Shown piece after piece: positions 8,702-18,036 of a stretch of DNA of 64,000 bases; the first letter of the stretch is position 1; every line of letters begins with the position of its first letter. The position numbers and the translations under genes were made by a program. Source of the DNA: Lentisphaera marina (GTDB taxonomy: Bacteria > Verrucomicrobiota > Lentisphaeria > Lentisphaerales > Lentisphaeraceae); assembly GCF_028745505.1 (NCBI RefSeq), contig NZ_JAQZZL010000001.1, forward strand, positions 1,609,818 to 1,673,817, given 5' to 3'. The notes under the pieces were generated by a model. The model made no database searches, had not been told where the DNA came from, and saw only the letters and a list, made by a program, of their open reading frames with translations.

Positions 8702-11094
8702 AGTACCTGACCCTCATATTTCTTACGATTTCATCAATCTATTGCGATGATTTCTCTCGAAAGCTTAAACCATTTTTGGAGAAGCATTGTATTTCCTGTC
8801 ATGGCCCTGATAAGCAGAAAGGTAAGCTGCGACTCGATGATATTTCGATGAATTTTTCCAGTTTAGATACCGCTGAGCAATGGCAGTTTATTTTAGATGA
8901 ACTTAATGGGGCAACTATGCCGCCTGAAGATGAACCCCAGCCTAGTAATCAGGAGCTGACTGAGGTTTTGGAGACTTTGACTTACCAAATTGAAAATGCT
9001 AAGAAAATTCATAAGGGGAAAAATCGTGAAGTGATTATGCGCCGCCTCAATAAGCGTGAATATATCAATACTATGTACGAACTGACGGGTGTGCGCTTAA
9101 ATACTGCAGATGTGATAGATGACCAAAATACTGCAGATTACGATAACCATGGAGAGGGTCTCTATGTCTCATCTTTTTTATTGGGTAAATACCGTGAATA
9201 TGCTTTTACCGCCTTAGACAAAGTATTTTCCAAAAAGCCACTAAAAGCTATACGTTTTGAAGAACGAAGTTTAGCACAAGTAAAAAATGACTGGGCTAAA
9301 AAGCAAATAGCAGAAATTAAAAAGAAGAATTTTCAGAGCAATAAAAGTTCAGGGAGAAAGAATAATCGTGAAGACCTCAGAGCAAAGCATGATCATCTTC
9401 AAAGTTATTTAGCGCAGCCCTTTGTCGATGAAGGGCAGGTCTTGGATCATAATGAGGAGATTCATATAAATACAAAAAAAGGCAAGCAAGGGCTTTTTAA
9501 TGGCTGGGGTGATTACAAAATTGCCATTGAGGCACAAGTCAAAAATTTAAAAGCCGGCACCAAAGTCTACCTGGTTATTGGCGACCGTCATTTAGATATC
9601 TCTAAACTCAAGGATAAAAAGCAGGTGCTTGTTTTTAATGTTTACTGTCAAATAAAGACAAATTTAAAAATAAAATTTTACCTTGATCAGGGGCAAGGCA
9701 ACAAGGGCAAGCGCAAGAAAAGGTCAAAAGGTGAATTTCCACTTATCGACCCCCATGCCCCGAAGCTAATTTTAAAATCTTTAGCTATTGAATATAACGA
9801 TAAAAGTATTGCCCCTGATGCCTATAAAAAGATTTTTCCCGTAGCTAAAAAAAATACTGAATCCTATGAACGTTATGCAGGCAATGTTATTAAATATTTC
9901 GCAAATAGAGCTTATCGCGGGCGGAAGATCTCTTTTGAATTTTATAAGTTTTTGATGGGGATTTATAAAGATAGCATCAAAAAGGGCATTGATGAGATTG
10001 AGGCTTTTAAGGAACCGTTGGCAATTATTTTATCATCTCCCAAGTTTGTCTATCTCACTGAAGTATCGACTACTAACAATAAGTATATTTCAGACTTAGA
10101 GCTGGCCATTCGACTCTCTTATTTTCTTTGGAGCGCACCGCCAGATAAAGAGTTGCATAAGCTCGCTTTTTCCAAAAAGTTAAGAAATCCATCGGTGCTT
10201 AAACAGCAGCTTATTCGCATGCTCAGGGACAATCGCTCACGCGCCTTTAGCGAAGGTTTTTTCAACAAATGGTTGCAGATGGGAAATCTCAATCTGATCG
10301 AAGTCAAAAACTCTCATGACTCAGGTCCCTTGAAATACAGTGTTCAATTGGAGAAGCTTTTAAAACAGGAACCATTGGAGTTTTTTAGGAAATTACTCAT
10401 TAGTAATCTGAGTATCGTAAATATGATCGATTCTGATTTTTTGGTTCTCAACCAAACTTTGGCTTCCTATTACAAACTGCCAGTTCAGATCTCAGAGAAT
10501 AAATTTCAAGCAGTCAAATTACCAGAGAATTCTCCAAGAGGTGGTTTGATGGGTATGGGTGCTATTCTTGCCATGCTTGGAAATGGTGACAGAAGTTCAC
10601 CGGTTCTTCGCGGTAATTTTGTTTTAACTAAAATGATGGGACTTCATTCCCCTGAGCCACCCCCAAATGTACCTGATCTGGAAGTTCAAACTCATGGTAA
10701 TATAAAAGAAAAGCTTTTAGCTCATCAAGCGAAGCCTCAATGTGCGTCCTGCCATAAAACAATTGACCCGGCTGGTTTCGGTCTTGAGTCTTTTGATCAA
10801 TCGGGTCAATGGGTAGGAATCAATCGACAGAATAATACTGTTGTTAAGGGAAAACTTCCCGGATTAGGAGAGTATAAAAATTATTTTGAGCAGCGGAACC
10901 TATTGCTTAAAAATAAAGACAATTTCGCCAAGGCATTTATCGAAAACTTATCTTCCTACGCATTTGCCAGGAAAGTAGGTTTTGCGGACTCCGCATTAAT
11001 CAGTCGTCTTTCAGCTAAAGCTAAAAAGAATAATTACCTGCTGAGGGACATTGTCTGTGACATTGTCCTCAGTAATGAATTTAAAATGAAGTAG
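8698..11094 (+). CDS. DUF1587/DUF1592/DUF1588/DUF1585 multidomain c-type cytochrome
   Basis: A 798-aa secreted protein. After a signal peptide comes a first haem c motif (CISCH, about residue 30-36) in a planctomycete-type cytochrome domain, then the DUF1587-like block (RRLNKREYINTMYELTG), a long middle region, DUF1592 (ELAIRLSYFLWSAPPDKEL), DUF1588 (GGLMGMGAILAMLGNGDRSSPVLRG region) with a second haem motif (CASCHKTIDPAGFG), and DUF1585 at the C-terminus. This order is the classic PVC architecture. Two covalent haems imply periplasmic electron transfer. Partners are the preceding DUF1552 protein (4-bp overlap) and the DUF1080 gene 10 bp downstream. The substrate oxidised is unknown. Confidence 0.9.
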   Translation: MKYLTLIFLTISSIYCDDFSRKLKPFLEKHCISCHGPDKQKGKLRLDDISMNFSSLDTAEQWQFILDELNGATMPPEDEPQPSNQELTEVLETLTYQIENAKKIHKGKNREVIMRRLNKREYINTMYELTGVRLNTADVIDDQNTADYDNHGEGLYVSSFLLGKYREYAFTALDKVFSKKPLKAIRFEERSLAQVKNDWAKKQIAEIKKKNFQSNKSSGRKNNREDLRAKHDHLQSYLAQPFVDEGQVLDHNEEIHINTKKGKQGLFNGWGDYKIAIEAQVKNLKAGTKVYLVIGDRHLDISKLKDKKQVLVFNVYCQIKTNLKIKFYLDQGQGNKGKRKKRSKGEFPLIDPHAPKLILKSLAIEYNDKSIAPDAYKKIFPVAKKNTESYERYAGNVIKYFANRAYRGRKISFEFYKFLMGIYKDSIKKGIDEIEAFKEPLAIILSSPKFVYLTEVSTTNNKYISDLELAIRLSYFLWSAPPDKELHKLAFSKKLRNPSVLKQQLIRMLRDNRSRAFSEGFFNKWLQMGNLNLIEVKNSHDSGPLKYSVQLEKLLKQEPLEFFRKLLISNLSIVNMIDSDFLVLNQTLASYYKLPVQISENKFQAVKLPENSPRGGLMGMGAILAMLGNGDRSSPVLRGNFVLTKMMGLHSPEPPPNVPDLEVQTHGNIKEKLLAHQAKPQCASCHKTIDPAGFGLESFDQSGQWVGINRQNNTVVKGKLPGLGEYKNYFEQRNLLLKNKDNFAKAFIENLSSYAFARKVGFADSALISRLSAKAKKNNYLLRDIVCDIVLSNEFKMK

Positions 11095-11104
11095 GGAGTG
11101 AGAA

Positions 11105-11839
11105 ATGAATTTAAAAAACACAGGATCTATTCTATGTTTGTTAGCGTCCAGCTTTGCTTGGTCAAATAATGTCTCTGGATTAGAGGGGGAATGGTCTCAT
11201 TACTCACCAAGTAATTTTGAGCAGGAATGGGAGGTAAAGGAAAATGGTTTTAACAGTCGCCGTTTGAGTAAGAAGTCACAGAAAGTTTTTTCAGTTAAAG
11301 AAGATGTATTTACAGTCGAATCAGAATATCAAAGTATAGGAAAGTTTCTTTGCACAAAGAAGTCTTATACGGATTTTATTTTCGAAGCAGAAGTAATGAC
11401 CAATAACCTCAGGAGCGGTGCTTTTGTAGCTTATCATGCTCAGTTTTTGGATAAAAAATGGAAAGGCAAAGGACGTACATATAAAAGCTTGTATGGCTTT
11501 ACTTATGGCTTTGGTAATTGGCCACAAACAACTGGTGAGGCAGAAATTCGCTACACGGGAAGTAAAAGCCTTATTGCTGACCATAAGGAAGTAGAGTTTC
11601 AAACAAATAAATGGCACAAAGTTAAAATTGTAGTCAAGGACAACACAATTCAGCATTGGTTTGATAGTGTGTTAGTTGCTGAATTGAACGATGTTCGAGA
11701 AACTCTCAAGAGTCAAAAATTGGATAAGAGTGAAGATCCCATGAAGGGACCAATTGTCCTTGGTATGCCGGGGCACCCTAAAGGTCAAAAGGACCTTATT
11801 ACTGTGAAATGGAAAAATGTTCGAGTTAAGGAGCTATGA
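11105..11839 (+). CDS. DUF1080-like (3-keto-disaccharide hydrolase family) secreted protein
   Basis: A 244-aa protein with a signal peptide and a concanavalin-like beta-sandwich of the DUF1080 type: FIFEAEVMTNNLRSGAFVAY, KWHKVKIVVKDNTIQHWFDS and a C-terminal ITVKWKNVRVKEL strand. DUF1080 members include enzymes and binding domains acting on 3-keto glycosides. It lies in the middle of a tight operon: 10 bp after the cytochrome gene and overlapping the lactonase gene by 4 bp. That context suggests handling of a sugar oxidised in the periplasm; this is inference, and binding rather than catalysis is possible. Confidence 0.8.
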   Translation: MNLKNTGSILCLLASSFAWSNNVSGLEGEWSHYSPSNFEQEWEVKENGFNSRRLSKKSQKVFSVKEDVFTVESEYQSIGKFLCTKKSYTDFIFEAEVMTNNLRSGAFVAYHAQFLDKKWKGKGRTYKSLYGFTYGFGNWPQTTGEAEIRYTGSKSLIADHKEVEFQTNKWHKVKIVVKDNTIQHWFDSVLVAELNDVRETLKSQKLDKSEDPMKGPIVLGMPGHPKGQKDLITVKWKNVRVKEL

Positions 11840-12903
11840 TAAAGTATTTATGTCTAGTATGTCTGATTCAGGTAGTTTATTCTGAGCAGTATTTTTACCT
11901 ATCCAAAAAGGCTGACAATGTTATTGAACAGTATTTGCTCACAAGTAATGGAAATCTGCAATTTCTCAGCCAATTAAAATTACCTGGAGGTCCTGGTGGA
12001 TTGACTCTGTCGAGTGACTCTAAGCATATTTATTTTTCCATTAGTAACGATGAGACTATTGAACTGGGAACGGCTGTAATAAATCAAAAAGGAAAGCTTT
12101 CATTTTTGGGTAAATCAAAAATAGAGAGTGGTGGTAGCGGAACTATTTCTAAATGCGGCCACTTTTATCTTAAGTACAATTACCGGGCTAACACAGTATC
12201 AGTTTTGGAAATGGAAGAGCATCTTCATACGGGGCGACAAATTCAGGAAATAAGAACTACTAAAAACCCACATGATATTGGCGTTTCCAATGACGGGTCA
12301 TTAGTATTTATACCTCACAATGGGCAGAATCGACTTTATCAATTTAGCCTTAATTCAGACTCTGGTGAACTGGAACCTTTAAATCCGCCTTATCTCGAAG
12401 GAGCAAAATTTGAAGAGCAGGGTTTCTCAGCCTTTCGCAGTCTGGCTTTTCATCCTCAAAAAAATGTAGTTTACTGCACATATGAAAAGGGTGGGGGACT
12501 AGCTTCTCTGAGATATGATGAAAATGGTTTAAAGTTGTGGCAGGAGTTCTCAACTGTTGATAAAGGTGTTCATGTCTTGCCCACGACAGTAGCCTTATCT
12601 CCCAATAAGCAATTCTTATTTGTTCCCAATAGAGGTGTTAGAAAGTCTCCCACATCAATTACCACTTTTCGCCTGGATCCAAAGAGTGGAAGGGTTCTAT
12701 CTCGAGTAGGTGTATTCGAAACTTCCGCTAGTGGTCCACGGTCGATTACCGTTGATGAGACTGGTGATTTTTTGTTTACTTCATCAGTAAAAACGAATAA
12801 GACCTATCAGTTTAAAATTAATAAAGACGGATCCTTAAAATTATTTAAGGAACACAAAATGGGTTCAGGTTCAATGTTAATTATTGGAACTAAATCAAAG
12901 TAA
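11836..12903 (+). CDS. Lactonase-type seven-bladed beta-propeller, secreted
   Basis: A 355-aa protein with a short signal peptide and repeated propeller blades (LPGGPGGLTLSSDSKHIYF, PHDIGVSNDGSLVFIPHNGQN, PTTVALSPNKQFLFVPNRG, GPRSITVDETGDFLFTSS). This pattern is that of the 6-phosphogluconolactonase / YncE-like family. In PVC genomes these proteins are usually exported, so the substrate is probably an extracytoplasmic sugar lactone or simply a ligand. The start overlaps the DUF1080 stop by 4 bp. It is the last structural gene before the sigma/kinase pair, 152 bp downstream. In that gap I see no terminator hairpin. Confidence 0.85.
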   Translation: MIKYLCLVCLIQVVYSEQYFYLSKKADNVIEQYLLTSNGNLQFLSQLKLPGGPGGLTLSSDSKHIYFSISNDETIELGTAVINQKGKLSFLGKSKIESGGSGTISKCGHFYLKYNYRANTVSVLEMEEHLHTGRQIQEIRTTKNPHDIGVSNDGSLVFIPHNGQNRLYQFSLNSDSGELEPLNPPYLEGAKFEEQGFSAFRSLAFHPQKNVVYCTYEKGGGLASLRYDENGLKLWQEFSTVDKGVHVLPTTVALSPNKQFLFVPNRGVRKSPTSITTFRLDPKSGRVLSRVGVFETSASGPRSITVDETGDFLFTSSVKTNKTYQFKINKDGSLKLFKEHKMGSGSMLIIGTKSK

Positions 12904-13055
12904 TTAAGTAAGAAACAATTAATCTAGGAGCAGATAATATACATTTTTTAAAACTGTGACTCAGTTAGGAATGACTTTGAGTTGTGTATGTGCTTTAAAC
13001 GGATTATTATATTTTATTAATTCATTGAAACATTGTCAATCAAAGGTATAAATTC

Positions 13056-13667
13056 ATGGCAGGTAATGACTGGAACACTCGCTTATCTCTTTTACAAAGA
13101 GCTAAAAATCCTGATGATCACCATGCCTGGGACGAATTTACCTTTTATTACTCGAATTTCGTTAAAGTCGTTTTGAGTGAGATGGGGGTTAACCAGAATG
13201 ACAAGGATGATCTTAGCCAAATTGTTTTGATTTCTCTTTGGAAAGCCCTTCCAAAATTTGAGCTGGATAAAAATAAAGCCCGTTTTCGTACCTGGATGAG
13301 TACAGTTATTCATAACAAAGTGATTGATTATTACCGAAAAGTTAATAGTCAAAACAATAAGAATTCTAAATTTTGGGATGATAATCAAAATCAACTCACG
13401 GTGGTGCAACCTGAGATTGAGAAGATTATTCAGAATGAATGGGAAGTTTATGTAGTTCAAACTGCACTCGAACGTATACGCGAAAACTTCTCAGGTAAAG
13501 CCATGCAGGTTTTTGAAATGAGCATGGATAATGTTCCCACTAATGAGATTGCGGAAAAGCTGGATGTTGCCTATAGCTCAGTAAGTAAACTTAAAAATCG
13601 AGTTAAAGAAAGACTTGTTGTTGAGATCACGAATTTAAAATCAGAAATGTATTTATTCGAAGAATGA
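13056..13667 (+). CDS. ECF-type RNA polymerase sigma factor, kinase-linked
   Basis: A 203-aa sigma factor and clear paralogue of the one at 1074-1685: same length, same N-terminus (DWNTRLSLLQRAKNPDDHHAW), region 2 (DLSQIVLISLWKALP, FRTWMSTVIHNKVIDYYRK) and region 4 HTH (NEIAEKLDVAYSSVSKLKNR). The HTH recognition segment differs from its twin (HLQRTSVNK versus DVAYSSVSK), so the two may recognise different promoters. The stop lies one base before the kinase ATG at 13669. It follows the lactonase gene on the same strand and probably controls the right-hand operon. Confidence 0.9.
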   Translation: MAGNDWNTRLSLLQRAKNPDDHHAWDEFTFYYSNFVKVVLSEMGVNQNDKDDLSQIVLISLWKALPKFELDKNKARFRTWMSTVIHNKVIDYYRKVNSQNNKNSKFWDDNQNQLTVVQPEIEKIIQNEWEVYVVQTALERIRENFSGKAMQVFEMSMDNVPTNEIAEKLDVAYSSVSKLKNRVKERLVVEITNLKSEMYLFEE

Positions 13668-13668
13668 A

Positions 13669-15675
13669 ATGAATGAAGATAGGGCACTTGCTAAAAAATT
13701 AAAAAGTTTCTTTCATGAGGAACCATCAGCTTTTCGCGAGTCTCCTATTTATTCCGAGCTCAGCGAGATTTCCGAGCGTTACACGAACCTGGAGCAGATT
13801 GATTCGGGGGGGATGAAATCCATTAAACGAGCCTTTGATCTCTCCACGTCCCGAAATGTGGCCTTTGCTGAGTTACGTAATCCGCAAGATGAAAAGCTCT
13901 ACGAAGTTTTTCTCAGAGAAGCAAGACTTACGGCTCTTCTTGAGCACCCCAATATCATTTCTATTCATGATGTGGGGCTCAATGATGAAGGTCAGCCTTA
14001 TTTTACGATGGATCTCAAAGAGGGGGATTCATTATCAGATATATTTAAAAAACTGAGTTCTGCCGATGAAAGTTATTTAAAGAGCTATTCATTACATGAA
14101 CTACTGATGATTTTTGTTAAGATTTGCGAAGCAGTGGCTTTTGCGCATTCAAAGAATGTTATTCACTTAGACCTCAAACCCGATAATATACAAGTTGGTG
14201 ATTTTGGTGAGGTTCTTGTCTGTGATTGGGGACTAGGAAAAATACTAAACAACACCGATAAAGAAGGTGTATATGAAACTCTTCTTGATGTGGATTTACT
14301 CAACCATATAAGCTCCAACAATAAAGTTGTCGGTACGCCTGGTTTTATGTCCCCTGAACAAATCGAAAAAGCTAGAGAGCCTGATAAGCGCTCGGATATC
14401 TACTCTTTAGGAGGAATTCTATTTTCTATTTTAACTTACAAGAGGCCACTAGAAGGTGAAATTGAATACATGCTTAAATGTACTGTACGAGGGATTTTAA
14501 AAGACCCTCAAGATCTGGTGGACTATACTTTACCTAATAGTCTTGTTGCCGTAGTAAAAAGAGCTATGGCTCTGAAACCTGAAGAACGTTACTCAAGTGT
14601 TTTGGAATTAAGATCAGATGTTCAAAAATATCTATCAGGATACTCAACAGCTGCTGAAGATAGCAACCTGTATAAAGAGTTTAAATTATTTATAAAGCGA
14701 AATAAAGCGGCTTCATTGATTACCTTAATTGCTCTGATATTCATCACTTGTCTAAGTTTCTTTTTTATTGATGCACTAAAAGAGGAAATTAGTGAAACTA
14801 AAAAGGCTAGCAAAAGAGCTGAAGTTGCCGCAGAGCAATTTAAAAATGAACGTAACAAAGCCAATAATTTACTCGATGAGCTTACCGAAACTTTTTTGCA
14901 GGAAGCTCAGTTGGCCTCAGAAACTTTTGTATATCAGTACCCATCGGAGTCATTAAAAAGTACTTTAAGCAAATCCGAAAAGATCCTGGAAACAATCCCA
15001 GACCATCCCATTGCTCGAGAGCGTTATATTTTATCATTGTTTATTATGCAGCGTTTCGATAAATTATTAGAGTCACCATACAAAAATCCCTCACCTTTAT
15101 TGGTCGAGCTTGCCAAAAAATATGAGCCTTTGATTAACAAAAAAACAAATAAATTAGATATACTAAATTTATCTCAACTCTTTGATGATATCAGCGGAAA
15201 TGTAGAAAATGATTTTTCTATATGTGAAAGAATGCTAGCATATGCATCTGAGAAATCTAAATACACCGCGAGTTTTGGCTTTGCTGTAAAATCACTTATA
15301 AAAATACTCAATCCAGAATGGGATGGTGAGGGATATGAATATTCCAATAACCGTAACAAGTTAGAGTTGAAATCTCCTCAAATAAAATACCTCAAAGGTC
15401 CGGATAATAAGAGCTCCGGGCAATCAGTTCTTCGCTTTATGAGAATTGATCGATTAAACCTGAGAGGTTCAGCTATCGATGATTTATCACAACTGCAGTC
15501 AATTAAAATTGAATCACTCGATATAAGAGATACTCCGATTGATCAACTTGAAAACCTTTACAAATTAAAGAAGCTTTCGGAATTGATCGTTTATGAAGAG
15601 CAATTTCGTGGGGGACAATTAGCTAATTTGCCGCGATCAATTAGAGCCAGAGTTTTTGATAAAGAAAAAGAGTAA
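13669..15675 (+). CDS. Membrane Ser/Thr protein kinase with LRR-like sensor tail
   Basis: A 668-aa protein. Kinase domain about 35-320: glycine loop SGGMKSIKRAFD with Lys50, helix C Glu in FLREAR, HLDLKPDN (Asp168, Asn173), DWG (Asp186) and GTPGFMSPEQ. At the VAIK site the sequence is VAFAEL with Ala67, so the usual ATP-anchoring lysine is missing and Lys50 may take its place. A single membrane segment lies at about 345-368, then a coiled coil (about 370-410) and a C-terminal region ending in leucine-rich repeats (ESLDIRDTPIDQLENLYKLKKL). The C-terminal part is therefore likely a periplasmic sensor. It is a paralogue of the partial kinase at 1-1081. Whether it phosphorylates the sigma factor is inference. 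Confidence 0.92.
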   Translation: MNEDRALAKKLKSFFHEEPSAFRESPIYSELSEISERYTNLEQIDSGGMKSIKRAFDLSTSRNVAFAELRNPQDEKLYEVFLREARLTALLEHPNIISIHDVGLNDEGQPYFTMDLKEGDSLSDIFKKLSSADESYLKSYSLHELLMIFVKICEAVAFAHSKNVIHLDLKPDNIQVGDFGEVLVCDWGLGKILNNTDKEGVYETLLDVDLLNHISSNNKVVGTPGFMSPEQIEKAREPDKRSDIYSLGGILFSILTYKRPLEGEIEYMLKCTVRGILKDPQDLVDYTLPNSLVAVVKRAMALKPEERYSSVLELRSDVQKYLSGYSTAAEDSNLYKEFKLFIKRNKAASLITLIALIFITCLSFFFIDALKEEISETKKASKRAEVAAEQFKNERNKANNLLDELTETFLQEAQLASETFVYQYPSESLKSTLSKSEKILETIPDHPIARERYILSLFIMQRFDKLLESPYKNPSPLLVELAKKYEPLINKKTNKLDILNLSQLFDDISGNVENDFSICERMLAYASEKSKYTASFGFAVKSLIKILNPEWDGEGYEYSNNRNKLELKSPQIKYLKGPDNKSSGQSVLRFMRIDRLNLRGSAIDDLSQLQSIKIESLDIRDTPIDQLENLYKLKKLSELIVYEEQFRGGQLANLPRSIRARVFDKEKE

Positions 15676-15811
15676 GGATTTGTATAATTATTGTGTGGGT
15701 GAATTTAATGGTGTCTAACTGTCTTTTTGTATGACAAGCCTACGTAAAAGCTATTTAAAGAAACTTTAACGTCAATATAAAATTGCTTTCAATAGCTGGA
15801 GACAAACCACA

Positions 15812-17899
15812 ATGAATTTTAAATATTTACTGATTTCTATGATGATTGGTCTATTGAGCTTAAGTGCGCAACAGAATAAGCTTCATGATGCCCTAAAATA
15901 TGCTGACCCTTTTTATGGCAATGCCGGCACAGACATTCCTCCTGCAAAAGGTGTAGCTGCAACCTGGAATTGGGAAAAAGCTCAACAGGGGAACACGCAT
16001 CCTGGGCCGCAAATGCCATTTGGGATGGTATCAATTATTCCGTACACTGGCTCATATCCCACTGGTTACGGGGCAAATAAGAAGACATTTACAGGTGAAG
16101 CCCAGTACTTTGATAAGTACAAAGATGCTGCTTATGGCTTTACTCACATGCAGCAATCTGGTACCGGAACAATAGGTATTTATTATAATTTTCTTCGAGT
16201 AAGTCCCACCACAAACTATAACAAAGAGAACCGTAAAGCTCGCTTCAAAATGAAAGAGCAAAATGCTCATCCCGGTTATTTCAACTGTACTATAGCTGAA
16301 AATGATGTGAAGGTGGAATTAACGGCTTCGCAAAAAGTTGGCTTTCATCGTTATCATATCCCTGCGAATATGGAGAGCGCACAAATTTCAATTGACTTTT
16401 CAGAAGGTGGTCTGGATATTCGTGAGGATAATGTTCGCAATGTAAAAGCACAGAAAGAAAGTAAGACACTTTTAAGCGGTGAATTCAATCATGTGGGTTT
16501 CAATTATTATTTTGCGCTTGAATCCAGTGTGCCTTTTAAAAATGGTTCCTTCTATCACGTCATTGGAGATAGACCCGAACGTAGTAAAAATAATAAGAAG
16601 AAGAGCAAAGTTGAGATCCCAAATCCTGATCCCGATAAGTCTTTAGATCAGGCAGAAATTAAAATTAATAAACTCACAAGAAAGAACTGTCGCATGTTTT
16701 ACCTGGATTATGTATTTGATGTAGAATCAGGGTCTAATGTTGAATTGAAAATTGCCTTTTCATTCAGATCTGTTGAGCAGGCAAAATCCAATCTTAAGAA
16801 GGCTCCTTCATCATTTAATGAAGCCAGGTCTCAAGCAGAATTAACTTGGCAGAAATGCCTTACGCGATTTGACTATAAAGGTAAGGATGAACGTGATAAA
16901 AGGCTCTTTTATTCCAATCTCTACCACTCATTAGTAAAACCCTCCATTTGCGATAATGAGAGCCCATTTTGGGAAGATGAAGTTTTTGTCACAGACTTTT
17001 CTACTCTGTGGGATGTATACAAAACACAAATTCCTCTACTCGTAAAATATTATCCGGAATACGCTTCAAAAGTAATCAAGGGTATGATCAATGCCATGGA
17101 TGCCCACGGTTATTTCCCTTGTGGTTACCAGAAGTGTGATCCTAAAAATATGAAGAAATTTGACGGACAGTGCACAGGAATGGAGTGGGTGGCACTCGCG
17201 TACGCCTACAGACACAAAGACAAACTTGGAGATATTGACTGGAAACGTTCGCTGAAGAATGCTGAAAAGTTTGCTCAGATGGATCGCGTTCAGGAAATAC
17301 TTAAAAATGGTCATGCTGAGGGGCTATCAAATACCCATACTCTCGATGTGTCGTCAGCATTTGCAGCCATCTGTTTTATTGCCAAAGGTGAGGGTATGAA
17401 TGCTGTTTATAATAAATATGCAGATCACCGCAATATCTGGAAGAAGGTTTACAATTCAGACAGTGGTTTACTCAAAGAGGGCGAGTACTACGAAGGGACT
17501 CATTGGAATTATTCATTCCGTCCGCATTTCAATATGGAGGAGCGCGTTAAACTTGCAGGTGGGAAAGAAAAGTTCACAGAGCTTTTGGATACCTTCTTTG
17601 GTTTCAAAGATATTGAAGATGGTACGGTTTCTCCTGAGGGTGTAGAAGGCTTCCCTCGTCAACTGCGTAAATTCCGCTTCGAGGGTCTTAATAACGAGTG
17701 CGATATGGAAGCACCTTTTGCCTATCAATGGTCAAGTAAGCCAGAAAGAACTCAGGAAGTTATTGATGCCGTTATGAAGTATCAATTTCAGCCTGGACCT
17801 CATGGCATTCCTGGAAATAATGATAGTGGCGGAACTAGTTCCTGGTGGGTGCTTAATGCCATTGGTGATTTTCCTTTAGTGGAAAACTTCGAGGACTAA
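15812..17899 (+). CDS. GH92 family alpha-mannosidase, secreted
   Basis: A 695-aa protein with signal peptide (ending LSAQ) and the GH92 hallmarks: DPFYGNAGTDIPP, NTHPGPQMPFGMV, YGFTHMQQSGTG, ALWDVYKTQIPLL-like block FSTLWDVYKTQIP, GYFPCGYQ and GNNDSGGTSSWWVLNAIGDFP. Family members are calcium-dependent exo-alpha-mannosidases. The usual GNDDCG box reads GNNDSGG, and the protein stops nine residues after it, whereas most GH92 proteins continue; the C-terminal sandwich appears shortened. An RBS (GGAG) precedes the ATG. Downstream, after a hairpin-rich gap, lies a FucP-type permease, suggesting release and uptake of hexose or deoxyhexose. Confidence 0.9.
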   Translation: MNFKYLLISMMIGLLSLSAQQNKLHDALKYADPFYGNAGTDIPPAKGVAATWNWEKAQQGNTHPGPQMPFGMVSIIPYTGSYPTGYGANKKTFTGEAQYFDKYKDAAYGFTHMQQSGTGTIGIYYNFLRVSPTTNYNKENRKARFKMKEQNAHPGYFNCTIAENDVKVELTASQKVGFHRYHIPANMESAQISIDFSEGGLDIREDNVRNVKAQKESKTLLSGEFNHVGFNYYFALESSVPFKNGSFYHVIGDRPERSKNNKKKSKVEIPNPDPDKSLDQAEIKINKLTRKNCRMFYLDYVFDVESGSNVELKIAFSFRSVEQAKSNLKKAPSSFNEARSQAELTWQKCLTRFDYKGKDERDKRLFYSNLYHSLVKPSICDNESPFWEDEVFVTDFSTLWDVYKTQIPLLVKYYPEYASKVIKGMINAMDAHGYFPCGYQKCDPKNMKKFDGQCTGMEWVALAYAYRHKDKLGDIDWKRSLKNAEKFAQMDRVQEILKNGHAEGLSNTHTLDVSSAFAAICFIAKGEGMNAVYNKYADHRNIWKKVYNSDSGLLKEGEYYEGTHWNYSFRPHFNMEERVKLAGGKEKFTELLDTFFGFKDIEDGTVSPEGVEGFPRQLRKFRFEGLNNECDMEAPFAYQWSSKPERTQEVIDAVMKYQFQPGPHGIPGNNDSGGTSSWWVLNAIGDFPLVENFED

Positions 17900-17910
17900 T
17901 TAGCTAAGAA

Positions 17911-17995
17911 ATCCACATGCTTTGGCAAGTGGATGTATACCTTATATTCACTTTTTACTTTGCGAATAACGCAAAGCAGTGTGCTCAATAAGCAC
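17911..17995. repeat. Three successive hairpins between GH92 and fucP
   Basis: Three stem-loops follow one another in 85 bases: 17911-17934 (ATCCAC..GTGGAT, with an inner TGC/GCA), 17959-17975 (TTTGCG/CGCAAA) and 17981-17995 (GTGCT/AGCAC). None is followed by a strong T-run on the plus strand, so they are not textbook terminators. They may stabilise or attenuate the GH92 mRNA ahead of the permease gene. The layout resembles the larger hairpin array at 49811-49978. Confidence 0.5.
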
Positions 17996-18036
17996 TCTGA
18001 TATTTAATATTATTTTACATATGGGAGATTAATTAA

